Positions 32,866-43,182 of a stretch of DNA of 60,000 nt are shown here, piece after piece; positions within the stretch are counted from its first letter, which is position 1; the number at the start of each line of letters is the position of its first letter. The notes under the pieces are model-generated. The model ran no database searches and was not told the origin of the DNA. It saw only the letters and a list, made by a program, of their open reading frames with translations. Origin of the DNA: Lineus longissimus (taxonomy: Eukaryota > Nemertea > Pilidiophora > Heteronemertea > Lineidae); NCBI RefSeq assembly GCF_910592395.1, contig NC_088324.1, positions 9,700,953-9,760,952 of the forward strand, given 5' to 3'. A program made the position numbers and the translations under genes.

Positions 32866-33966
32866 TTAGGTGCATTTTCTTCCACAGTTGAAAACTTTCT
32901 TCAGTTCCTCCTGGTAAAATTCTAGCGATATCGTATGAATCACGAAATTAACTCCGTAATTGACGGTCGTGAGTGCTGTAGCAAAACCTCCCAACTCAGT
33001 CAAAAAATCAATGTAGGCTAAACTACGTCCTTGAAAACCTGTGACTGACTCATAAAAGTAATAGGACCATGTTCCCACAAACGGAGACAGAAGTACGACA
33101 TATGTTATCGATACTGCGAGAAGATTAATCAAACACCGCATCTCCTTCTTTGACATGGTTTGGCCCTTTGAACCGGATCTTAGTGTTTTGTCCTTTGAGC
33201 GTATTCCGATTATGATGATGGTGTTCAAAACACAAATGATGATTGAAGGTCCTACTTGTATCAAAGTGAAAACTTGTACCGCAGCTGTGACTAGGAACCA
33301 ACTTGGCTGTTCAGAAGGCTCAAAATGGCACTGGGGTCTGTAGGGCCTACCAGTGGGCAACTTATCAAGAATTCTGTTAACATACGCCATGTCGATCCAA
33401 AGAATTAGGGAACTTATGAGAAGAAAAACGAGGACAAGCTTTCTTCGTTTAGGAGTGGCGATACTGGCTGTTTTCAGCGGTAACAAGACCGCAATGGTTC
33501 TTTCCACGGAAAATGCAATGATTATCCAAGCGGACATGAACTGGCAATTAAACCAGATATAGGTCGAGATTTTACATTTGAGATCAGTTATGTTTAAAGA
33601 TAGGACTATTCGACGGTTAGACATATAATAGATGCTTAGCTGCTGATTAACATCGTAGAGACAGGTGAGGTTTCCCAGGTCAGATACTGCCAGACATCCA
33701 AGATAGACAGCGCTAGCATTGTCCCTCTTTCTCTGGCGAATGAAGATAACTATACTCATGATGTTCCCTAAAATACCAACATTCATGAAAATAATTACGA
33801 GATATCCGCCAAATACTGCGACGAATTCATAGAAGGAATCGAAGTTTGTCAGATCTTCAACGATGTCAGATGTCGATAAGGCAATCGAGGTGTTGTCACT
33901 TTCTTGTGTCATTCCACTAAGTGTGTTTCTGATGTTTGTTCCGTTTGGGTTGGATTCTGTTTGCAT
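32866..33966 (-). CDS. class A GPCR, array copy 14 (TM7 Tyr to His)
   Basis: Intact 366-residue receptor of the IRNTLSGM group (copies 3, 14, 21), with LTCLYDVNQQ and the ECL1 N-I-T sequon. ECL2 is LDKLPTGRPYRPQ with SEQPSW. The conserved tyrosine of the TM7 NxxxY motif is His (NFVIH), from CAT at 32935-32937; in class A receptors this Tyr7.53 stabilises the active state, so signalling may be altered. Class I flank. Sits in a 5.4-kb block repeated at +16,651 bp. Confidence 0.9.
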   Translation of the reverse strand: MQTESNPNGTNIRNTLSGMTQESDNTSIALSTSDIVEDLTNFDSFYEFVAVFGGYLVIIFMNVGILGNIMSIVIFIRQRKRDNASAVYLGCLAVSDLGNLTCLYDVNQQLSIYYMSNRRIVLSLNITDLKCKISTYIWFNCQFMSAWIIIAFSVERTIAVLLPLKTASIATPKRRKLVLVFLLISSLILWIDMAYVNRILDKLPTGRPYRPQCHFEPSEQPSWFLVTAAVQVFTLIQVGPSIIICVLNTIIIIGIRSKDKTLRSGSKGQTMSKKEMRCLINLLAVSITYVVLLSPFVGTWSYYFYESVTGFQGRSLAYIDFLTELGGFATALTTVNYGVNFVIHTISLEFYQEELKKVFNCGRKCT

Positions 33967-35183
33967 GTTTTCAGATGGGTTGGTTCCCACAAAGTTTTAA
34001 GCCGTATGCATATATGTTACCTGCCATAAACCACCTGAATTCATCCTACTTCATTCACTCATACGAACGATGATTGCTTGAAGTCAATTGAGTGTTGTCG
34101 GTTGATACTCTGACCAGCAGAACCAATGCGTGTTCATCTGGCTCAGAACGTGATCTGAGACTTAAAACTTCTCCAATCATTCTAGTAATTTGCCCACGTG
34201 GAAAAAAAGTCTCAACAAGCTTCCTGTTACCTGAAAATGTTCTGAGGAAAAAGTTGTTATTTTTGTTACATCTCCATAATGATATCCCTGTAGGCTATTC
34301 TGTGAACATGAGTTTTCGGTAGCATATTATGCACATCATGGAAATTCGTGTTGGCCTTTTGCTTAATGTAGGTTTTCTGTCACAGAAGAATTGATTTGGG
34401 CTGTCGGAGTGGCACAGTTTAAACACCAGTGCCTGTCACATCTGAGGCACCGGGTTTGATTCCCAATCAGTCCTGGTGTACTCGGGTAACAGAAGGGGCG
34501 ACTCGATATTTATTGTTCATTGATGGCACCGTGGTAGAATCTATGACGATTATCACAAACCGTGTTGTTCATCAGATCCCATCATAGACCTAATGATGGG
34601 CCATCGTTGGTTCTATTATGGTCCATCGTAGATTCTATGATGGTAGTTCCATCAAAGATCTGATGAAGATTGGTTCCAGCAAAATGCACCTAAGCATGAA
34701 AGTACCCATTTGACAGCTTTCAGAATTCTGGGAAATAAGAAAAGTCCCACTGGCAAATGCAATATAAATTCTTTGATAGCCCAACTACTAGGTAAACTAC
34801 AGGCAGGACATTATTGGCTCTGTAAACAAGGCAATTTGAGATGCAATTTCTGAGGAAAAAACGCGGAGGAAACCTATGCTGTCTCAGAGAGTTACCAAGG
34901 AAGGAGCTTCTAGATTCTACCATGAGCCATCTATGACTCGATTTCTATGATAGAGAATATCCGTCTATGATTCTGTGATGGAGAATCTCCATCATTGAGT
35001 CTTAGATGGAAACACATGAGTGTATGGGTCCATCATTCTGTCTATGTTTGAATCATTACAGAATTTTGAATGGCCATCAAAGAATTTATATTGGATTCCA
35101 CTGACAAAGGTTCAGGGTGAAGTGGAAGACCACTTGTTGAAGAAGTCTGTTACAGAAAAACAGTATACACCAGCATGTCGCAA
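33967..35183. other. spacer 14 (class I, degenerate tail)
   Basis: Forward core about 34791-34942; tail before copy 15 has mismatched hairpin arms. Repeated as spacer 21 at +16,651 bp. Confidence 0.75.
34398..34473 (+). repeat. tRNA-like element, spacer 14
   Basis: Full 76-bp copy. Confidence 0.58.
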
Positions 35184-36284
35184 TTAGGTGCATTTTCTTC
35201 CACAGTTGAAAAATTTCTTCAATTCCTCCTGGTAAAATTCTAGCGATATTGTATAAATCACGAAATTAACTCCGTAATTGACAGTTGTGAGTGCTGTAGC
35301 AAAACTTGCCAACTCTGTCAAAAAATCAATGTAGGCTAAACTACGTCCTTGAAAACCTGTGACCGACTCATAAAAGTAAAAGGACCATGTTCCCACAAAT
35401 GGAGACAGAAATACGACATATGTTATTGATACTGCGAGAAGATTAATCAAACACCGCATCTCCTTCTTTGACATGGATTGGCCCTTTGAACCGGATCTTA
35501 GTGTTTTGTCCTTTGAGCGTATTCCGATTATGATGATGGTGTTCAAAACACAAATGATGATTGAAGGCCCTACTTGTATCAAAGTGAAAACTTGTACCGC
35601 AGCTGTGACTAGGAACCAACTTGGCTGTTCAGAAGGCTCGAAATGGCACTGGGGTCTGTAGGGCCTACCAGGGGGCAACTTATCAAGAATTCTGTTAACA
35701 TACGCCATGTCGATCCAAAGAATTAGGGAACTTATCAGAAGAAAAACGAGGACAAGCTTTCTTCGTTCAGGAGTGGCGATACTGGCTATTTTCAGTGGAA
35801 ACAAGACGGCAATGGTTCTTTCAACGGAAAATGCAATGATTATCCAAGCGGACATGAACTGGCAATTAAACCAGACATAGGTAAAGAGCTTACACCCCAG
35901 ATCAGTCGGGTTTAGAGATAGGACTATTCGACGGTTAGACATGTAATAGATGCTTAGCTGCTGATTTATGTCGTAGATGCAGGTGAGGTTTCCAAGGTCA
36001 GATACTGCCAGACATCCAAGATAGACGGCGCTAGCGTTGTCCCTCTTTCTCTGGCGAATGAAGATAACTATACTCATGATGTTCCCTAAAATACCAAGAT
36101 TCATGAAAATTATTACGAGATATCCGCCAAATACTGCGACGAATTCATAGAAGGAATCGAAGTTTGTCAGATCTTCAACGATGTAAGATGTCGATAAGGC
36201 AATCGAGGTGTTGTCACTTTCTTGTGTCATTCCACCAAGTGTGTTTTCGATGTTTGTTCCGTTTGGGTTGGATTCCGTTTGCAT
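35184..36284 (-). CDS. class A GPCR, array copy 15
   Basis: Intact 366-residue receptor of the NIENTLGG group, very close to copy 7 (STSYIVED, SIYYM, GQSMSKK) but with NLGILGN in TM1 as in copies 5 and 22 and the standard GRSLAY and NCGRKCT. ECL1 LTCIYDINQQ and LGCKLFT; TPERRKL at TM4; WSFYF at TM6 end. It thus combines private markers of copies 7 and 5. Degenerate class I tail. Confidence 0.91.
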   Translation of the reverse strand: MQTESNPNGTNIENTLGGMTQESDNTSIALSTSYIVEDLTNFDSFYEFVAVFGGYLVIIFMNLGILGNIMSIVIFIRQRKRDNASAVYLGCLAVSDLGNLTCIYDINQQLSIYYMSNRRIVLSLNPTDLGCKLFTYVWFNCQFMSAWIIIAFSVERTIAVLFPLKIASIATPERRKLVLVFLLISSLILWIDMAYVNRILDKLPPGRPYRPQCHFEPSEQPSWFLVTAAVQVFTLIQVGPSIIICVLNTIIIIGIRSKDKTLRSGSKGQSMSKKEMRCLINLLAVSITYVVFLSPFVGTWSFYFYESVTGFQGRSLAYIDFLTELASFATALTTVNYGVNFVIYTISLEFYQEELKKFFNCGRKCT

Positions 36285-37648
36285 GTTTTCAGATGGGTTG
36301 GTTCCCACAAAGATTTAAGCCGTATGCATATATGTTACCTGCCATAAACCACCTGAATTCATCCTACTTCATTCACTCATACGAACGATGATTGCTTGAA
36401 GTCAATTGAGTGTTGTCGGTTGATACTCTGACCAACAGAACCAATGCGTGTTCATCTGGCTCAGAACGCAATTTGAAACTTGAAGCATCTCCAATAATTC
36501 TAGTAATTTGTCCATGTGGAAAAAAAATTTCAACGAGCTTCATCTTACCTAACGTGCTGATGAAAAAAGTTGTTATTTTTGTTGTATCTCCATAATGATA
36601 TCCCTGTTGGCTATTCTGTGAACATGAGTTTTCAGTAGCATATTATGCACATCATGGAAATTTCGTGTTGGCCTTTTGCTTAATGTAGGTTTTCTGTCAT
36701 AGAAGAATTGATTTGGGCTGTTGGAGTGGTACAGTTTAAACATCAGTGCCTGTCACATCTGAGGCACCGGGTTTGATTCCCAGTCAGTCCTGGTGTACTC
36801 AGGTAACAGAAAGGGCGACTCGATATTTATTGTTCATTGATTGCACCGTAGTAGAATCTATGACGATTATCACAAACCTTGTTGTACAGCAGATCCCATC
36901 ATAGACCTAATGATGGGCCATTGTTGGTGACATTATTGTCCATGGTAGATTCTATGATGGTAGTTCCATCATAGATCTGATGAAGATTGGTTCCAGCAAA
37001 ATGCACCTGGGCATGAAAGTACCCATTTGACAGAATTCTGGGAAATAAGTATAGTTCACTTCAGCAATTCCAACATAAATTCTTTGAAATTCTATATCAG
37101 ATACCATCAAGCAATGATGGACCCATGGTGGATACGCTCATGTTTTTCCATCTATGACTCAATGACGGAGATTCTCCATCACAGAACCATATCAATCATA
37201 GAATCATAGTTGGCTCATGGTAGAATCTAGAAGCTCCTTCCTTGGGCACTCTCTGAGACAGCATAGGTTTCGTCTGGTTTTTTGCCTCCGAAATTGTATC
37301 TCAAATCGCCTTTTTTACAGAGCCGATAATATCCTCCCTGTAGTTGACCTCTCTCAATTCATATCTATGATCCATAAAAATGAAACTTTCAAGAATAAAA
37401 CCAGTAGTTCGCCCTCCAGAGCCCCAAACAATGTGGACATCACATTTACTAATGGACTCTATCCGGTACATGCATGAAGAGGTCGGCTGAATTGCTCCTG
37501 GTATTTTTGGTAGCTGTTAAGTGAAGTTTTTACAAGACATCTCTTCTCCTACATGAGGTGATTCCACCGGAAAAAGGTAGAAGGTGTATTCAAAGACCTC
37601 TTGTTTATTAGAGCTCGGTGTAAAATGGTAGACACCAGCATGATGCAT
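36285..37648. other. spacer 15 (class II)
   Basis: Reverse core about 37209-37349 and class II tail. Repeats spacer 7 at +20,135 bp. Confidence 0.75.
36715..36790 (+). repeat. tRNA-like element, spacer 15
   Basis: 76 bp; ggtacag in place of ggcacag in box A. Confidence 0.56.
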
Positions 37649-38698
37649 TCAGGTGCATTTTCTTTCACAGTTGAAAAAAACTTTCTTCAGTTCCTCCTGG
37701 TAAAATTCTAGGGATATCGTATAAATCATGAAATTAACTCCGTAATTGACAGTTGTGAGTGCTGTAGCAAAACTTGCCAACTCTGTCAAAAAATCAATGT
37801 AGGCTAAACTACGTCCTTGAAAACCTGTGACCGACTCATAAAAGTAATAGGACCATGTTCCCACAAACGGAGACAGAAGTACGACATATGTTATCGATAC
37901 TGCGAGAAGATTATTCAAACACCGCATCTCCTTCTTTGACATGGTTTGGCCCTTTGAACCGGATCTTAGTGTTTTGTCCTTTGAGCGTATTCCGATGATG
38001 ATGATGGTGTTCAAAACACAAATGATGATTGAAGGCCCTACTTGTATCAAAGTGAAAACTTGTACCGCAGCTGTGACTACGAACCAAATTGGCTGTTCAG
38101 AAGGCTCAAAATGACACTGGGGTCTGTACGGCTTCCCAGGGGGCATCTTACCAAGAATTTTGCTAACATACCCTATGTCGATCCAAAGAATTAGGGAACT
38201 TATCAGAAGAAAAACAAGAGTGTATTTTCTTCGTTTAGGAGTGGCGATACTGGCTGTTTTCAGTGGAAACAAAACCGCAATGGTTCTTTCCACGGAAAAT
38301 GCAATGATTATCCAAGCGGACATGAACTGGCAATTAAACCAGATATAGGTCGAGATTTTACAACTGATATCAGTCCTGTTTATAGATAGGACTATTCGAC
38401 GGTTAGACATATAATAGATGCTTAGCTGCTGATTTACGTGGTAGTTGCAGACGAGGTTGCCCAGGTCGGATACCGCCAGACATCCAAGATAGACGGCGCT
38501 AGCGTTGTCCCTCTTTCTCTGGCGAATGAAGATAATTATACTCATGATGTTCCCTAAAATACCAACATTCATGAAAATTATTACGAGATATCCGCCAAAT
38601 ACTGCGACGAATTCATAGAAGGAATCGAAGTTAGTCAGATCTTCAACGATGTCAGATGTCGATAAGGCAATCGAGGTGTTGTCACTTTCTTGCGTCAT
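37649..38698 (-). CDS. class A GPCR, array copy 16, shortened N-terminus after 1-nt deletion
   Basis: All seven helices are open from the internal ATG at 38696-38698 (M-T-Q-E-S-D), giving 349 residues ending VFFNCERKCT. At the usual ATG (38749-38751) a single G has been lost from the run near 38732-38735, so translation from there yields only 18 residues. If the internal ATG is used, the N-terminus loses its first sequon but keeps the one at N-T-S. ECL1 is LVCNYHVNQQ with an N-R-T sequon; ECL2 MPPGKPYRPQ, SEQPIW; TM6 has a polar I to N change (CLNNLL). Class II flank. Functional receptor or early pseudogene: undecided. Confidence 0.75.
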   Translation of the reverse strand: MTQESDNTSIALSTSDIVEDLTNFDSFYEFVAVFGGYLVIIFMNVGILGNIMSIIIFIRQRKRDNASAVYLGCLAVSDLGNLVCNYHVNQQLSIYYMSNRRIVLSINRTDISCKISTYIWFNCQFMSAWIIIAFSVERTIAVLFPLKTASIATPKRRKYTLVFLLISSLILWIDIGYVSKILGKMPPGKPYRPQCHFEPSEQPIWFVVTAAVQVFTLIQVGPSIIICVLNTIIIIGIRSKDKTLRSGSKGQTMSKKEMRCLNNLLAVSITYVVLLSPFVGTWSYYFYESVTGFQGRSLAYIDFLTELASFATALTTVNYGVNFMIYTISLEFYQEELKKVFFNCERKCT

Positions 38699-39809
38699 TC
38701 CACCAAGTGTGTTTCCGATAATTGTTCTGTTTGGTTGGATTCCGTTTGCATGTTTTCAGATGGGTTGGTTCCCACAAAGTTTTAAGCCGTATGCATATAT
38801 GTTGCCTGCCATAAACCACCTAAATTCATCCTACTGCATTCACTCATACGAACGATGATTGCTTGAAGTCAATTGAGTGTTGTTGGTTGATACTCTGACC
38901 AACAGAACCAATGCGTGTTCATCTGGCTCAGAACGCAATTTAAAATTTGAAGCATCTCCAATCATTCTAGTAATTTGTCCACATGGAAAAAAAGTCTCAA
39001 CAAGCTTCCTGTTACCTGAAAATGTTCTGAGGAAAAAGTTGTTATTTTTGTTACATCTCAATAATGATATTCCCGTAGGCTATTCTGTGAACATGATTTT
39101 TCAGTAGCATGTCATGCACATCATGGAAATTTCGTGTTGGCCTTTTGCTTCCTGGGCAGTCTCTGAGACAGCATAGGTTTCCTCCAAGTTTTCCTCCGAA
39201 ATTGTATCTCGAATCGCCTTGTTTACGGAGCTGATAATGTCCTCCCTGTAGTTGACCTCTCCCAATTCATATCTATAATCAATAAAAAACTAACTCAAAA
39301 GAAATCGGACCAGTAGTTCGCCCTCCAGAGCCCCAAATGATGATGGGATATACACCCAGGACAGGTTTGAAGGGGTTGGCTCACTGTAGAAGTTAAAAGC
39401 ATTTGAATTGCTCCAGGTATTTCTAGTAGCCAGAGAGGCATGTTTTACAAAGACATCTGTTCTTGTACACGAGGTGATTCCACTGAATGAAGGTTTAATG
39501 TGAAATGGAAGACCTCTTCTTTGTTGGATGTTATAGAAAAAGTATCAGGGATGTCAAATTTATGATTTGTGGCAGATTTCAGCCTTTTCCCTCTTACCCA
39601 ATAGTAAATTTGATAGTGTGAATGGAAACATCTGATTCAACTTTCTATTGATCTTCAATTTTTCGAAAAAATTGGACCAAAAGTAAGCACTTTAGAAGCT
39701 TTTTATGCAAATGAATGTTAATCAAAGGACATGATTTTTCCAAGAAAATGATTTCAAACTTTTTGCCTCAGCTCATTGGCATCCTGCAGTATGCGCCAAC
39801 ATGCCTAAA
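38699..39809. other. spacer 16 (class III with internal deletion)
   Basis: The 5' leader region of copy 16 is followed, at about 39150, directly by the reverse core (to about 39257): the tRNA-like element and the palindrome cluster are missing. The class III extra block follows at about 39536-39800. Confidence 0.75.
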
Positions 39810-40910
39810 TTAGATGCATTTTCTTCCACAGTGGAAAAATTTCTTCAATTCCTCCTGGTAAAATTCTAGCGATATTGTATAAATCACGAAATTAACTCCG
39901 TAATTGACTGTAGTGAGTGCTGTAGCAAAACCTGCCAACTCATTCAAAAAATCAATGTAGCCTAAACTACGTCCTTGAAAACCTGTGACCGACTCATAAA
40001 AGTAATAGGACCATGTTCCCACAAACGGAGACAGAAGTACGACATATGTTATTGATACTGCGAGAAGATTAATCAAACACCGCATCTCCTTCTTTGACAT
40101 GGTTTGGCCCTTTGAACCGGATCTTAGTGTTTTGTCCTTTGAGCGTATTCCGATGATGATGATGGTGTTCAAAACACAAATGATGATTGAAGGCCCTACT
40201 TGTATCAAACTGAAAACTTGTACCGCAGCTGTGACTAGGAACCAACTTGGCTGTTCAGAAGGCTCAAAATGGCACTGGGGTCTGTAGGGCCTACCAGGGG
40301 GCAACTTATCAAGAATTCTGTTAACATACGCCATGTCGATCCAAAGAATTAGGGAACTTATAAGAAGAAAAACGAGGACAAGCTTTCTTCGTTTAGGAGT
40401 GGCGATACTGGCTGTTTTCAGCGGTAACAAGACCGCAATGGTTCTTTCCACGGAAAATGCAATGCTTATCCAAGCGGACATGAACTGGCAATTAAACCAG
40501 ATATAGGTCGAGATTTTACAACTGATATCAGTCCTGTTTATAGATAGGACTATTCGACGGTTAGACATATAATAGATGCTTAGCTGCTGATTTACGTGGT
40601 AGTTGCAGACGAGGTTGCCCAGGTCGGATACCGCCAGACATCCAAGATAGACGGCGCTAGCGTTGTCCCTCTTTCTCTGGCGAATGAAGATAACTATACT
40701 CATGATGTTCCCTAAAATACCAACATTCATGAAAATTATTACGAGATATCCGCCAAATACTCTGACGAATTCATAGAAGGAATCGAAGTTTGTCAGATCT
40801 TCAACGATGTCAGATTTCGATAAGGCAATCGGGGTGATGTCACTTTCTTGCGTCATTCCACCAAGTGTGTTTCCGATGTTTGTTCCGTTTCGATTGGATT
40901 CCGTTTGCAT
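39810..40910 (-). CDS. class A GPCR, array copy 17
   Basis: Intact 366-residue receptor. N-terminus carries private changes (ESDITPIALSKSD) that remove the N-T-S sequon, leaving one N-terminal sequon. ECL1 LVCNYHVNQQ and N-R-T sequon as in copies 10 and 16, but the second half (MAYVNRILDKLPPG, QVFSLIQ, SLGYIDFLNELAG) matches copy 19. TM3 has ISIAF instead of IIIAF. Ends HCGRKCI. Class III flank. A clear 5'/3' mosaic of two lineages. Confidence 0.91.
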   Translation of the reverse strand: MQTESNRNGTNIGNTLGGMTQESDITPIALSKSDIVEDLTNFDSFYEFVRVFGGYLVIIFMNVGILGNIMSIVIFIRQRKRDNASAVYLGCLAVSDLGNLVCNYHVNQQLSIYYMSNRRIVLSINRTDISCKISTYIWFNCQFMSAWISIAFSVERTIAVLLPLKTASIATPKRRKLVLVFLLISSLILWIDMAYVNRILDKLPPGRPYRPQCHFEPSEQPSWFLVTAAVQVFSLIQVGPSIIICVLNTIIIIGIRSKDKTLRSGSKGQTMSKKEMRCLINLLAVSITYVVLLSPFVGTWSYYFYESVTGFQGRSLGYIDFLNELAGFATALTTVNYGVNFVIYTISLEFYQEELKKFFHCGRKCI

Positions 40911-42135
40911 GTTTTCAGATGGGTTGGTTCCCACAAAGTTTTAAGCCGTATGCATGTATGTTACCTGCCATTAACCACCTGAATTCATCCTACTGCATTC
41001 ACTCATACGAACGATAATTGCTTGAAGTCAATTGAGTGTTGTCGGTTGATACTCTGACCAACAGAACCAATGAGTTTTCATCTGGCTCAGAACGCGATTT
41101 GAGACTTAAAACATCTCCAATCATTCTAGTAATTTGTCCACGTGGAAAAAAAGTCTCAACAAGCTTCCTGTTACCTGAAAATGTTCTGAGGAAAAAGTTG
41201 TTATTTTTGTTACATCTCCATAATGATATCCCTGTAGGCTATTCTGTGAACATGAGTTTTCGGTAGCATATTATGCACATCATGGAAATTCGTGTTGGCC
41301 TTTTGCTTAATGTAGGTTTTCTGTCACAGAAGAATTGATTTGGGTTGTCGGAGTGGCACAGTTTAAACACCAGTGCCTGTCACATTTGAGGCACTGGGTT
41401 TGATTCCCAATCAGTCCTGGTGTACTTGGGTAACAGAAGGGGCGGCTCGATATTTATTGTTCATTGATTGCACCGCCGTGGTAGAAACTATGACGATTAT
41501 CACAAACCTTGTTGTACATCAGATCCCATCATAGACCTAATGATGGGCCATCGTTGGTTCTATTATGGTCCATGGTAGATTCTATGATGGTAGTTCCATC
41601 ATAGATCTGATGAAGATTGTTTCCAGCAAAATGCACCTAAGCATGAAAGTACCCATTTGACAGCTTTCAGAATTCTGGGAAATAAGAATTGTCCCACTGG
41701 CAAATGCAATATAAATTCTTTGATAGCCCAACTACCTTGTAAACTACAGGGAGGACATTATTGGCTCTGTAAACAAGGTAATTTGAGATGCAATTTCTGA
41801 GGCAAAAACCCGGAGGAAACCTATGCTGTCTCAGAGAGTTACCAAGGAAGGAGCTTCTAGATTCTACCATGAGCCATCTATGACTCGATCTTTGATAAAG
41901 ATTATCCGTCTATGATTCTGTGATGAAGAATCTCCATCATTGAGTCGTAGATGGAAACATATGAGCGTATGGGTCCATCATTGATTCTATGACTGATTCA
42001 TTATAGAATTTTGAAGGGCCATCAAAGAATTTATATTGGATTCCACTAACAAAGGTTCAGGGTGAATTGGAAGACCTCTTGTTTAAGAGGTCTGTGTGAT
42101 GTTACAGAAAAAGAGTATACACCAGCATATCGCAA
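40911..42135. other. spacer 17 (class I)
   Basis: Forward core about 41738-41890, hairpin 42073-42092. Confidence 0.75.
41342..41417 (+). repeat. tRNA-like element, spacer 17
   Basis: 76 bp; acceptor start gggttgt, T-arm mismatch (actgggttt). Confidence 0.55.
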
Positions 42136-43182
42136 TTAGGTGCATTTTCTTCCACAGTTGAAAACTTTCTTCAATTCCTCCTGGTAAAATTCTAGCGATA
42201 TCGTATAAATAATGAAATTAACTCCGTAATTGACTGTAGTTAGTGCTGTAGTGAAACTTCCCAACTCAGTCAAAAAATCAATGTAGGCTAAACTACGTCC
42301 TTGAAAACCTGTGACCGACTCATAAAAGTAAAAGGCCCATGTTCCCACAAACGGAGACAGAAGTACGACATATGTTATCGATACTGCGAGAAGATTAATC
42401 AAACACCGCATCTCCTTCTTTGACATGGTTTGGCCCTTTGAACCGGATCTTAGTGTTTTGTCCTTTGAGCGTATTCCAATTATGATGATTGTGTTCAAAA
42501 CACAAATGATGATTGAAGGCCCTACTTGTATCAAAGTGAAAACTTGTACAGCAGCTGTGACTAGGAACCAACTTGGCTGTTCAGAAGGCTCGAAATGGCA
42601 CTGGGGTCTGTTGGGCCTACCAGTGGGCAACTTATCAAGAATTCTGTTAACATACGCCATGTCGATCCAAAGAATTAGGGAACTTATGAGAAGAAAAATG
42701 AGGACAAGCTTTCTTCGTTTAGGAGTGGCGATACTGGCTATTTTCAGTGGAAACAAAACCGCAATGGTTCTTTCCACGGAAAATGCAATGATTATCCAAG
42801 CGGACATGAACTGGCAATTAAACCAGACATAGGTCAAGATTTTACATTCGATATCAGTCGTGTTTAAAGATAGGACTATTCGACGGTTAGACATATAATA
42901 GATGCTTAGCTGCTGATTGATATCATAGTTGCAGGCAAGGTTGCCTAGGTCGGATACTGCCAGACATCCAAGATAGACGGCGCTAGCGTTGTCCCTCTTT
43001 CTCTGGCGAATGAAGATAACTATACTCATGATGTTACCTAAAATACCAACATTCATGAAAATTATTACGAGATATCCGCCAAATACTGCGACGAATTCAT
43101 AGAAAGAATCGAAGTTTGTAAGATCTTCAACGATGTCAGATGTCGATAAGGCAATCGAGGTGATGTCACTTACTTGCGTCAT
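42136..43182 (-). CDS. class A GPCR, array copy 18, shortened N-terminus after nonsense codon 2
   Basis: The 7TM part is intact, read from the internal ATG at 43180-43182 (M-T-Q-V-S-D) for 348 residues. The usual ATG at 43234-43236 is followed directly by TAA (43231-43233, CAA to TAA). N-T-S has changed to I-T-S, so the short N-terminus has no sequon; ECL1 has an N-T-T sequon instead. ECL1 LACNYDINQQ, ECL2 LPTGRPNRPQ (Tyr to Asn), TM6 LLSPFVGTWAFYF, end NCGRKCT. Class I flank with hairpin. Could be functional through reinitiation or a decaying copy. Confidence 0.72.
   Translation of the reverse strand: MTQVSDITSIALSTSDIVEDLTNFDSFYEFVAVFGGYLVIIFMNVGILGNIMSIVIFIRQRKRDNASAVYLGCLAVSDLGNLACNYDINQQLSIYYMSNRRIVLSLNTTDIECKILTYVWFNCQFMSAWIIIAFSVERTIAVLFPLKIASIATPKRRKLVLIFLLISSLILWIDMAYVNRILDKLPTGRPNRPQCHFEPSEQPSWFLVTAAVQVFTLIQVGPSIIICVLNTIIIIGIRSKDKTLRSGSKGQTMSKKEMRCLINLLAVSITYVVLLSPFVGTWAFYFYESVTGFQGRSLAYIDFLTELGSFTTALTTVNYGVNFIIYTISLEFYQEELKKVFNCGRKCT

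Noticed and set aside
42425-42832. Plus-strand 135-codon open frame
   Set aside because: Antisense shadow of the receptor gene; the same region in other copies is interrupted.
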